64,000 nt of DNA from CAZWCE01 sp964632505 (GTDB lineage Bacteria; Planctomycetota; Planctomycetia; Pirellulales; Thermoguttaceae). The DNA lies in contig CAZWCE010000013.1 of NCBI GenBank assembly GCA_964632505.1, positions 1 to 64,000 on the forward strand. Reading direction: 5' to 3'. The notes beneath the pieces are model-generated. The model was not told where the DNA came from, searched no databases, and saw only the letters and a list, made by a program, of their open reading frames with translations. The translations under genes and the position numbers were made by a program. Of the stretch, positions 26,360 to 34,415 are shown piece after piece (position 1 is the first letter of the stretch; each line of letters opens with the position of its first letter).

Positions 26360-27520
26360 CTAGAAAATCTGGTCCCGGATTTCCCATTTGCTGTAGATGA
26401 CTTTTTCCGGGATTTCAATGGTTTCGCTGCTGAACCCGGTATTAGGATTGGCAGGAAATCCGTTATTCAGGAAATCGTCGTTATTCTGGTCGACGATGGA
26501 GCGGACGCTGCCGTCGGCGAACAGGATATTGCATTTATTGTTGTGTACCGGGGCGAAGGAGCGGTAATCCTGGAGGCATTTGTGTTCCCAAGTGGCCCAC
26601 CAGCCCTTGGGCCCTCCCATGGGAGTTCCGCTCGAAAATTGAGGAGGATTCATGGTGGTTTTCAGCACCGGGCCGGCGGTCATGGGATAGGCCACGGGCG
26701 TTCCGGTGGGGATTTCTCCGATATCTTGCCGGCTGAAACCGGCGCTGGCACCGCAGCCGAGCAACGGGATGGTGGTTAAAGGGATTTCGGTCGCATCGAG
26801 GACATCCAACTGCAAGGGGCCGAGGGTGCATCGGGTCGACTTGAGTGCTTCGCGCCCTTCGAGGTTCTGCGGATTGGAAATGTTTCCGCTTTCATTGAGA
26901 ACCACGCTTCCCCGGACCAAAAACCAGCTTGCGGTATAGTTCGTATTGAAGAATTTGTCGCAAATCTCTTCTTCGATGACCACGCGCCGCTCTTCGGATT
27001 CGGGAGGAAGATTTTGAGAGAGGATTTTTCGACAAGGATTTTCGATGATCGAACCGTCGATTTCGGTTTGGGATTCCGGCCCCAGCGGATCGACATGCGG
27101 AGGAAAATCGCCCGAGGTTAAGGTCGAAAGATGATTGTACGTCGCGCTGAGCCGGGCGGGGCTACTCGGGCACAGCAATTCCCCGACCGGAATGCCTTGC
27201 TTGACCAGATCGGCGACCCACCCCTTATCGATCACGCATCCGTCTCTCTTCCAGTCGAAACTACCGCTGCAAAACTTCCCATGCGATTGAGCGGTGGCGT
27301 TCAAGCCGATGCCGATTTGACGGAGATTGTTCTGGCACTCCGCATTCCGGGCGGCACTGCGTGCCAAGTTCAACGCCGGCAATAAGAGGGCGACCAAAAT
27401 GCCAATGATGGAAATGACCGTAAGCATTTCGACCAATGTAAAACCGGCCATAAAATGGTGGAAATGGAGCGGTTTCCGATTTTGGTGGTTGGGAAGCATC
27501 ATCTCTTTTCGTTTGGCCAT
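26360..27520 (-). CDS. DUF1559 protein with type IV pilin-like N-terminus (paralog)
   Basis: 386 residues if it starts at the ATG at 27520; the frame is open to 27619 and other ATGs lie at 27502 and 27499, none with a good ribosome binding site. The prepilin site is AGFTLVEMLTVISIIG, preceded by a longer than usual leader. NLARSAARNAECQNNLRQIGIGL and CNILFADGSVRSIVDQNNDD are the DUF1559 marks. It shares WVADLVKQG, CPSSPARL and SWFLVRGS with the next gene, so they arose by duplication. The 338-bp gap means separate transcription is likely. As with other members, function is unknown. Confidence 0.83.
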   Translation of the reverse strand: MAKRKEMMLPNHQNRKPLHFHHFMAGFTLVEMLTVISIIGILVALLLPALNLARSAARNAECQNNLRQIGIGLNATAQSHGKFCSGSFDWKRDGCVIDKGWVADLVKQGIPVGELLCPSSPARLSATYNHLSTLTSGDFPPHVDPLGPESQTEIDGSIIENPCRKILSQNLPPESEERRVVIEEEICDKFFNTNYTASWFLVRGSVVLNESGNISNPQNLEGREALKSTRCTLGPLQLDVLDATEIPLTTIPLLGCGASAGFSRQDIGEIPTGTPVAYPMTAGPVLKTTMNPPQFSSGTPMGGPKGWWATWEHKCLQDYRSFAPVHNNKCNILFADGSVRSIVDQNNDDFLNNGFPANPNTGFSSETIEIPEKVIYSKWEIRDQIF

Positions 27521-28263
27521 GTTCGATTTGATCGAGCCGATAGGATCACCTCCAACTGCCGGACGCCTCATCCTTGGTCGTCCATTGAGAAAAAGCGTAC
27601 AAAAAAGTCTGTTTCGCATCGGTCCATCCTTACAGAACGTAGTGAAGTAGATCCGCCCTTGTGTCTCACCGGCCCTTGCCTTTGCATCTCCGAGTTGTGT
27701 TCGCCTTGTATTTGGTTACTTATTATCCGTTGCCAAATTAGAAAGAAATTGTCCGAATGTTTTACATTTGTTAACATTCCGTTGAAAAACAATAGATCCA
27801 AAAGATGGTTATCGTACATCAATGCCTCATCATTTATTCAGGGATATGTGACATTATTTCAAGAGAGGGAAAATGGAGAGGGATTACCCCCGAAGGCGAC
27901 AGTGATGGTCGACCGCGCGGCAAGATAGCCGTTCATTTCGGGTGGAAACATCGATGGCTGCCGCACAGAATGAGAGGTATAGGAAGGATGGAAAGATGGT
28001 TTGCCTGGAAAATCGTCCGGCGAAAAGGATATTCCCGATAGTAAAACACGGTTTTGTTTTTTCGTGCTCCGTCATTCCGATCACGCCCCTTTTAGAGAAA
28101 CTGATCAGGATCTCCATCTCCCGAGAAGGATCATGAAGATGCCGGGAGATTGATTTCCAAGATCTTGTAAGATAAGATCAATGGCTGCATCGATGATCGG
28201 GATGCGGGGGCGCCATCTTATTACAAGTAGAAAAAACTTCGAACGTTTGAAAAGGTCGAAATC
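27521..28263. other. Divergent promoter region between DUF1559 and PQQ-propeller genes
   Basis: About 740 bp with no convincing gene. It contains the inverted repeat GAATGTT/AACATTC (27756-27780, 11-base spacer) in an AT-rich patch and a second inverted repeat ATCTCCCG/CGGGAGAT (28116-28150). Both are candidates for regulatory sites. Confidence 0.5.
27756..27780. promoter_or_regulatory. Inverted repeat in divergent promoter region
   Basis: GAATGTT (27756-27762) and AACATTC (27774-27780) are perfect complements separated by 11 bases, i.e. half-sites about 18 bp centre to centre. No regulator is identified. Confidence 0.3.
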
Positions 28264-31200
28264 ATGCGTAAGTTTTCAGATCTGTCTATGTTCTCCTTCT
28301 ATTTTTTATCGACAGTCTTCTGCTTGATCATCTTCGGGGAAGACGCGAGAAGTGTCGAGTCGGAGTTATTGCCAGAGAATGCCTCTGCGCAGTCGCTGTT
28401 GGAAAGATCCGGGTGTCGGGGAGGTTTGATTGTCCACGTAGGGGCTCGAAATCCTGGCTTTTCCTGCCGGCTTTGCGAGAAGCCTTGTTATCGAGTACAT
28501 ATTTTGGTCGAGCAGCAAGAAACACTTCCGGCGTTTCATCAAGAGATCGAAAAACGCGGGTTGATCGGCAAAGTGTTCGCGGAAGGGGATCCCGGCGGAG
28601 CACTTCCTTACATAAGCAATCTGGTGAATCTGATCGTGATGGAAAAGTCGCTCGACGTCCCGAAAGAAGAGATATTCCGGGTCTTGGCCCCGGGAGGCGT
28701 GGCCTATTTACGCGGAACGACGCATTGGGAAAAGATCAAGAAACCCTGGCCCGAGGAGATTGACCAGTGGACGCATTATCTCCACGACGCCACCAACAAT
28801 GCCGTGGCGAATGACACGGTGGTCGGTCTTCCTCGGCATTTTCAGTGGCGAGCGGAGCCGAAGTGGGCACGTAGTCACGATCATCTCTCGACGGTCAGTT
28901 CGGTCGTCTCGGCGAATGGACGGATCTTCTACATCATCGACGAAGGTCCCACCGCGGCGGTGGCCGTGCCGGCACAATGGAAACTCGTCGCCCGAGACGC
29001 TTTCAACGGCGTGCTGCTCTGGAAACGCGACATCGAGCCGTGGGAGGATCATCTTCGTGGTTTTCGCAGCGGTCCCACCGAACTACAACGGCGGTTGGTC
29101 GCTGTTGAAGAGAAGGTGTTCGTGACATTGGGATACGGAAAAGAGGTCTCCGTTCTCGATGCCGCTAGTGGTGAAACGATTCGAGAATATCCGCAAACGA
29201 AGAACACCCTTGAAATACTCTATCGCGACGGCCATCTCTTTCTGGTCGTCGGCGATCGGCTTCCTCCCGGATTGGTCGGCCGGAACCTTCAGGAAGAACG
29301 GGAAGGGCTGTGGCACTGGTGGCCGATCTGCGAAGTGCAACCTCCCCGGAAAAAGATCATGGTCGTGAAGGTCGACGGGGGGGAGACGGTTTGGGAACAA
29401 TCGGGGGCCTTGGTCGAGAAACTACTTCCGACGACGCTGACCGCTTCGGCGGAGAAAGTCTTTTTCCAGAATCCCACCCATCTGGTGGCCTTGGATTTGC
29501 TCACCGGTCAACTGCTCTGGAAGACGGATCGGGCAGTGAATCAGGCGCGTCCCACGTGGTCGGCACCTTCGGTGGTGTTCTATGACGGGATCGTTTTTTC
29601 GGCCGACCGCGATGTTTCTGCTCCGGTCCAGCGAGCGACTCCTTCGGAGAAGAAAGAGCAATGGGTTCTCAGTTCCCTGGGAGGTCATGCACCTGTGGGG
29701 GAAATGATTGCTTTCGATGCCGAAACGGGAAAGCAGCTTTGGAAAACCGATTGCCGCGAATGCTACAATGCCCCGGTGGATGTTCTGATCACCAATGAAG
29801 AGGTCTGGTCGGGGAATTTGACCTCGAAGCGAGATCCCGGGATGGCCGATACCCACGACTTTCGCACCGGGGAGGTGAACCGGGAGTTGCCCGACGATCG
29901 TCAGTTCCTGAACGTGGTCATGGGGCATCACCGCTGTTACCGGAACAAGGGGACGTCGAACTATATTTTACTCGGACGCGATGGGATCGAATTGATCGAT
30001 GTGAAGACCGGCGTCGCGCATGGACACAACTGGGTTCGGGGGGCTTGCCAGTACGGGATCATGCCTTGCAATGGTCTGATTTATGTTCCCCCGCACTCGT
30101 GCGCCTGCCATATCGAATCGAAACTCCACAGCTTCAATGTTCTGGCTCCGGCCAGGCCCGATGACGATGCGCATGAACCGATTCCCGAGGTGCTTCAGGG
30201 CCCGGCGTTTCATTCGGTCGATCACCGGAAGGAGAAAAGTCTTCCCGGCGATTGGCCGACCTATCGGCATGATTCGGCCCGAAGCGGTTCCGGAAATGCG
30301 GCGGTCGGAGACCACTTGCAGCCGGCCTGGGAGTCGAAACTCCCAGCGAACGAATTGACCGGTTTGGTGGTTGCCCGGGGGACGGTTTTCGCTGCCGGCC
30401 GGAAAAGCCACGCCGTGTATGCCTTGGATCAGGAAACCGGGAAGGAACTCTGGCGTTTCGTCACCGGCGGCCCGATCGACTCTCCTCCCACTTACGATCG
30501 TGGTTGCGTCTATTTCGGCAGCGGGGACGGGGCGATCTACTGCCTTCGCGCTTCCGATGGAGAAATGGTTTGGCGATATCGCCCCTTTTCGCGCGATCGG
30601 CGGATGTTCGCCTACGATCACTTGATGTCGACGAGTCCTGTATCCGGTAGCGTCCTTTTGCATGAGGGGGTCGTGTTTGCCGTTTCCGGGCAATCTTCTC
30701 ATTTAGACGAGGGGCTGCACCTGATTCGCCTCGACGCCATCACCGGCCGAGAACTTTCCAGGACCCCCATTTCCAACGCGCTGGGCGATGTTCTTTCGTG
30801 CGATGGGGAACATGTGTACATGAGACATCTATGCTTTGATTTGAAAGGAAAGAAGGTGGCCGCAAAAGTGCCGCATTTGTTCAGCTCGGCGGGATTCTTA
30901 GATGGAAGCTGGTGGCATCGGACTTATTGGCAATTCGGGACGCACATGCGTTCGGGATGGGGGGCCTGGCCGAATGTAGGAAATCAGGTTCCCGCCGGTC
31001 GATTATTGGTGATGGATTCGGAGAATATCTATGGTTACGGTCGATTGAACCAATATCATCGCAATGGTTCGCACGTCGGCCTCGGCGCCATGAAGTACCT
31101 GACCTATGCTTCTTCGCGAACGCCGGAAAAAGAAGGGGGAGGTATCCAAACCCATTGGAACCGTCGCCTGCCGGTGTTGGTGCGCGCGATGGCCTTGGCC

Positions 31201-31479
31201 GACGGCAAGCTCCTGTTCGCCGGCCCCCCGGAAGTGCTCAAGATCGAAAAATCGCCCTCTTCTTACCCGTATAGTATTCCATCGATGAAAAACGTCCGTC
31301 GGCAGTATGATGCGATGCAAGGCAAACTCGGCGGGATCTTGCTTCAGGTCGACGCGGAATCCGGCAAGGTGATCGCCGAAGAGAAACTCGACGAGGTCCC
31401 TTGCTGGGATAGCCTGGCGGTGGTCCCCGGCGGCGTTTTTCTGACCACACTCTCCGGCAAGGTGATTTGCCTGAAATAA
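28264..31479 (+). CDS. Secreted PQQ-like beta-propeller protein with methyltransferase-like N-terminal region
   Basis: 1071 residues. The N-terminus has a hydrophobic segment (MFSFYFLSTVFCLIIF) that fits a signal peptide. Residues about 45-160 look like a degenerate SAM-methyltransferase fold: GLIVHVGARN, RVHILVEQQETLPAFHQEIE, then VFRVLAPGGV-type IFRVLAPGGVAYLRG. From about 170 the protein is a PQQ/BamB-like propeller with repeated blades such as LLWKRDIEP, LDLLTGQLLWKTD, AFDAETGKQLWKTD, ALDQETGKELWRFVTGG and RASDGEMVWRYRP. Several cysteine-containing loops (CRECYN, SCACHIES) could hold disulfides. Family members are plentiful in planctomycetes and of unknown substrate. Enzymatic use of PQQ is not shown. 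Confidence 0.78.
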   Translation: MRKFSDLSMFSFYFLSTVFCLIIFGEDARSVESELLPENASAQSLLERSGCRGGLIVHVGARNPGFSCRLCEKPCYRVHILVEQQETLPAFHQEIEKRGLIGKVFAEGDPGGALPYISNLVNLIVMEKSLDVPKEEIFRVLAPGGVAYLRGTTHWEKIKKPWPEEIDQWTHYLHDATNNAVANDTVVGLPRHFQWRAEPKWARSHDHLSTVSSVVSANGRIFYIIDEGPTAAVAVPAQWKLVARDAFNGVLLWKRDIEPWEDHLRGFRSGPTELQRRLVAVEEKVFVTLGYGKEVSVLDAASGETIREYPQTKNTLEILYRDGHLFLVVGDRLPPGLVGRNLQEEREGLWHWWPICEVQPPRKKIMVVKVDGGETVWEQSGALVEKLLPTTLTASAEKVFFQNPTHLVALDLLTGQLLWKTDRAVNQARPTWSAPSVVFYDGIVFSADRDVSAPVQRATPSEKKEQWVLSSLGGHAPVGEMIAFDAETGKQLWKTDCRECYNAPVDVLITNEEVWSGNLTSKRDPGMADTHDFRTGEVNRELPDDRQFLNVVMGHHRCYRNKGTSNYILLGRDGIELIDVKTGVAHGHNWVRGACQYGIMPCNGLIYVPPHSCACHIESKLHSFNVLAPARPDDDAHEPIPEVLQGPAFHSVDHRKEKSLPGDWPTYRHDSARSGSGNAAVGDHLQPAWESKLPANELTGLVVARGTVFAAGRKSHAVYALDQETGKELWRFVTGGPIDSPPTYDRGCVYFGSGDGAIYCLRASDGEMVWRYRPFSRDRRMFAYDHLMSTSPVSGSVLLHEGVVFAVSGQSSHLDEGLHLIRLDAITGRELSRTPISNALGDVLSCDGEHVYMRHLCFDLKGKKVAAKVPHLFSSAGFLDGSWWHRTYWQFGTHMRSGWGAWPNVGNQVPAGRLLVMDSENIYGYGRLNQYHRNGSHVGLGAMKYLTYASSRTPEKEGGGIQTHWNRRLPVLVRAMALADGKLLFAGPPEVLKIEKSPSSYPYSIPSMKNVRRQYDAMQGKLGGILLQVDAESGKVIAEEKLDEVPCWDSLAVVPGGVFLTTLSGKVICLK

Positions 31480-31542
31480 AAGAGGGGGACACGATCGAGC
31501 CACCGGCGCCAAAGGACGCTATTGGAAGACGAGGAGCGGGGA

Positions 31543-32754
31543 TTACCACTCCATGCCGACACTGCGCAACAAATGAGTCAAGAGGTCGGTCTTGCGATGG
31601 TCGGGTCGATGTCCCTTTTCGATCGCTCCACGGTAAATATCGGCGCAGCGTTTTCCGATATATTCGTGGTCGTAACGGTTCAGATCGAGCGGGGTGGTAT
31701 AACGATCCGGATCTTTCACCACCTTTTCGACCGCATCGGCGAAACTCGTTGGAGAGTCTTCGACGAGTAGACCGTTTTCTCCTTCCTCGATGATCGCGGA
31801 GGCCGCGAGCGATTCCGTCGCCACGACCGGCAGCCCCGCCGCCAGGGCCTCGTAGAGAACAATGCCTTGGGTATCGGACTGCGAGGGGAAAAGAAAAACA
31901 TCGCCGAGCGAATAGGCGGCGGCGAGGGTCTGTTGATCGAGAAACCCGCCGAGGATGAAATGATCCTGCACGCCTTCCTTGCGGGCTTTCCTTCTCATTT
32001 CGCCCTCGTCGGGACCTTGCCCGAAGAGAATCAAGCCGGCGTGATGACCGCGTTTCCTCAACTCCACCAGCGTTTCCAGGCAACGATCGACATTCTTCTC
32101 CTGCGTGATTCTTCCGACGTTCAACAGCACCAGGTCGTACCCCTGAAGGTCGTATTCGGAACGGAGTTTTTCCACCTGTTCGGGGCGAACCCGGCGGAAA
32201 CGTTCGACGTCGAGTCCCGTCGGGACGACCTCGATGGGCGACTCCACGCCACTTGCGGCAAGATGATCCGCGATCGGCTGCGTTGGGGTGATCACCACGT
32301 CGCAGTGCCGCGTATACTCAACGCAATACTCCCGGACGAATTTACGGATCTTGTCGAAATCGAGCTTGAGGTGATGTGCGAAGAACTCATAAAGAGTATG
32401 ATACGTGTACACAATCGGCAGATCGTGAGCGTTGGAAATATCCAGGGCGAGTCGCCCCAACCCGAAGGGGTGATGGCTATGGACGATATCGGGCCGAAAC
32501 GCGTCGATTCTCTGCTCGATCTTCTTCTGCTCGATCTTCTCCAAAGGCAGAGAAAAGTACTTTTTTCGACTGATCTCCACCGAAAGCACCCGGAAAACAT
32601 GGGGACGTTCTTCGTCTTGATTGTCGTCGTAATCGGGCGCGATGATCAGAACCTCATGCCCTTGTTTCCGTAAGGCACGATCAAGGAAATCGACCGAAAC
32701 GGCGACTCCCGAGAGTCGGGGAAGATAGTTGTTGGTGAAAAAGGCGATCCGCAT
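31543..32754 (-). CDS. Glycosyltransferase family 4 protein
   Basis: 403 residues from the ATG at 32754 (MRIAFFTNNYLPRLSGVAVS), where GT4 homology begins; the frame is open 22 codons further. The N-domain carries DIVHSHHPFGLG and VYTYHTLYEFF; the C-domain has LLNVGRITQEKNVD, LILFGQGPDEGEM and the nucleotide-sugar motif SQSDTQGIVLYEALAAGLPV. It resembles diacylglycerol alpha-glucosyltransferases and sulfolipid/mannosyl transferases, so a glycolipid product is plausible. It is convergent with the PQQ-propeller gene (63 bp) and lies downstream of the DUF1080 gene on the same strand. Cytoplasmic or membrane-peripheral. Confidence 0.87.
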   Translation of the reverse strand: MRIAFFTNNYLPRLSGVAVSVDFLDRALRKQGHEVLIIAPDYDDNQDEERPHVFRVLSVEISRKKYFSLPLEKIEQKKIEQRIDAFRPDIVHSHHPFGLGRLALDISNAHDLPIVYTYHTLYEFFAHHLKLDFDKIRKFVREYCVEYTRHCDVVITPTQPIADHLAASGVESPIEVVPTGLDVERFRRVRPEQVEKLRSEYDLQGYDLVLLNVGRITQEKNVDRCLETLVELRKRGHHAGLILFGQGPDEGEMRRKARKEGVQDHFILGGFLDQQTLAAAYSLGDVFLFPSQSDTQGIVLYEALAAGLPVVATESLAASAIIEEGENGLLVEDSPTSFADAVEKVVKDPDRYTTPLDLNRYDHEYIGKRCADIYRGAIEKGHRPDHRKTDLLTHLLRSVGMEW

Positions 32755-32856
32755 CAGCTTTCGGTCATCCTTTGGGGACTGGGGAAATCGGTCGTGGTGT
32801 GCAGGGGTTGGTGGATTCACTTGTCGTATCGGTCCGAAGGCAGAGGACCGCCTGTC

Positions 32857-33645
32857 TCAAGGATCGGGAGCTTCGGACTCCTCCTCGCCGAGGACTTCAA
32901 TCTTGAGGTTGCGAAATAGGACTTCCCCTCCATGATTCTGCAAGGAGAAATATCCATCCAGAGGCTTTTCCCGCAACCGATGAATATCGCGTTGGTCGAA
33001 ATCGTGAAGAACCTTGCCGTTCATTTCCACATGGAGATGGCTTCCCCGGCATTTCAGGACCAGGGAGTTCCACCGACCGGCCGGCCGCATGACGTTTTCT
33101 TTCGGCGCGCGATATCGGTACAAAGCTCCGCTTCCCTTGGGGTGGGCTTCTTTGTGGTGGTCGTCCAGAATTTGGATTTCATACCCCGTTTGAGAGGGGC
33201 GTCCGCCGAGAAAATCGAGGTGGCTCCGATAGGGACGTGCTCGAAAGCACACTCCGCTGTTGCAGTTCTGTGCGATTTTGAAATCCAGAGAAACGTTGAA
33301 ATCGGAGAGCGGTCGCTCGAATCTCAAAAAGCCGAATCCTCCACCGCGGCATAAGAGATGGTGGTCATCTTCGCCTTTCGACCAGACGGGGATCTTCTTT
33401 CCATCGAGTGTGGTCGTCTCGGTTCCTTCCACTTTCCAGCCCGTCAGGACTTCGTCGAAAGTCATCAGCGAGGTCTGATCCTCAGGTGAACGGCGAGGCT
33501 CTTCGGCGTCGAGGGAGGAACGAGCCTGGGAGAAAAAAAACATGGCCAAAAAAAACGGCAAAAGAAAGCGAAAGGAAATGTTCGTCAAAACGTCGTTCCG
33601 AAAACAAGCGTCACGCATGGTTCTAGTCATCTTTGGTATTTTCAC
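32857..33645 (-). CDS. Secreted DUF1080 (3-keto-disaccharide hydrolase-like) protein
   Basis: 262 residues with a signal peptide (FRFLLPFFLAMFFFSQARSS). The mature part is the LamG-like jelly roll of DUF1080: LTGWKVEGTETT, GFLRFERPLSDFNVSLDFKI, NSGVCFRARP, GYEIQILDDHH, NSLVLKCRGSHLHVEMNGK and a final GYFSLQNHGGEVLFRNLKI. The family includes 3-keto-disaccharide hydrolases and many planctomycete proteins of unknown substrate. The start is uncertain: the ORF begins with a GTG at 33645 and there are ATGs at 33630 and 33618, none with a clear ribosome binding site. The next gene on the strand is the GT4 gene, 102 bp on. Confidence 0.85.
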   Translation of the reverse strand: MKIPKMTRTMRDACFRNDVLTNISFRFLLPFFLAMFFFSQARSSLDAEEPRRSPEDQTSLMTFDEVLTGWKVEGTETTTLDGKKIPVWSKGEDDHHLLCRGGGFGFLRFERPLSDFNVSLDFKIAQNCNSGVCFRARPYRSHLDFLGGRPSQTGYEIQILDDHHKEAHPKGSGALYRYRAPKENVMRPAGRWNSLVLKCRGSHLHVEMNGKVLHDFDQRDIHRLREKPLDGYFSLQNHGGEVLFRNLKIEVLGEEESEAPDP

Positions 33646-34415
33646 GTCGCCACATTCAACGTGGACTCAATCGGACGCTGGTGTGAGCGGTATTCCAATT
33701 CGTGGAGCCACTGGAAGGATCACGTTCCACTCACCGCGCAGCGACGCTCCTTGCGGCAAATAGATCATCTCTTCTCTTCGAATCCCCTGAGGAATATACA
33801 CAGATTATCCCACGTTTGCAAGCTCAAGGGAAGCCCGCCAGGGGGTGAAAAAAAACGGTGGTGCCCATAAACGGAGGCATCGGGTGAGCTCGGTTCCGCT
33901 CCCAGATCCTATGATTTCCAATGTTTCCCGTCGTGAGCCATTTGCAGTCCGATCGGACCCACCAATAAATGAGAATCGAAACAGAAATATAATCATATTC
34001 TGATAAAAATCAAAGGATGCGCTAGCAGTGAGTGCATATATTACAATGGATGCGTCATTTTTGCTTGGCTTGCGTGGCGATATTCCTTGACCACTTCCAC
34101 CATGTCGGTACGAGAGAATCGAGACGAAAAGGCATGGATTTCTGCAAGTGATCCATATTCCTGGAGAAATTGGGCGATCCAAAGATCGCTTCCCGGCAGG
34201 GGCATATCGCTCATCGGCTTCGGCAATCGTCGCCACAAACAAGCAGCAAGAGGAAATCGTCCTGTGGAGCGTCCGCATGTTCCGCGAACCGAGGGCGATC
34301 CTCGGCAGCCGCCCACCGCGACAAAAAGCGGTTGGGAAGCGGCCGCTGATTGAGCACGCGAGAAGCCGGGCACGGCGAGGCAAGGAACCTTCAGCGATTC
34401 GGGGGAGTCACGAGT
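33646..34415. other. Intergenic region upstream of PHP-glycosyltransferase gene
   Basis: 770 bp between divergent genes. It holds one doubtful small minus-strand frame (34041-34214) and an AT-rich patch around 33980-34005 with TATAAT at 33988-33993. I see no RNA gene, repeat or mobile-element end. Confidence 0.45.
34041..34214 (-). CDS. Possible small protein (57 aa), unknown
   Basis: A minus-strand ATG frame inside a long gap. The product MSDMPLPGSDLWIAQFLQEY, then GSLAEIHAFSSRFSRTDMVE and VVKEYRHASQAKMTHPL has a soluble helical composition unlike the shadow frames nearby, which are Arg/Ser/Pro-rich. The frame is open upstream to 34373 but that part does not look coding. No good ribosome binding site is visible. 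It may be a short cytoplasmic helical protein or chance. Confidence 0.3.
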   Translation of the reverse strand: MSDMPLPGSDLWIAQFLQEYGSLAEIHAFSSRFSRTDMVEVVKEYRHASQAKMTHPL

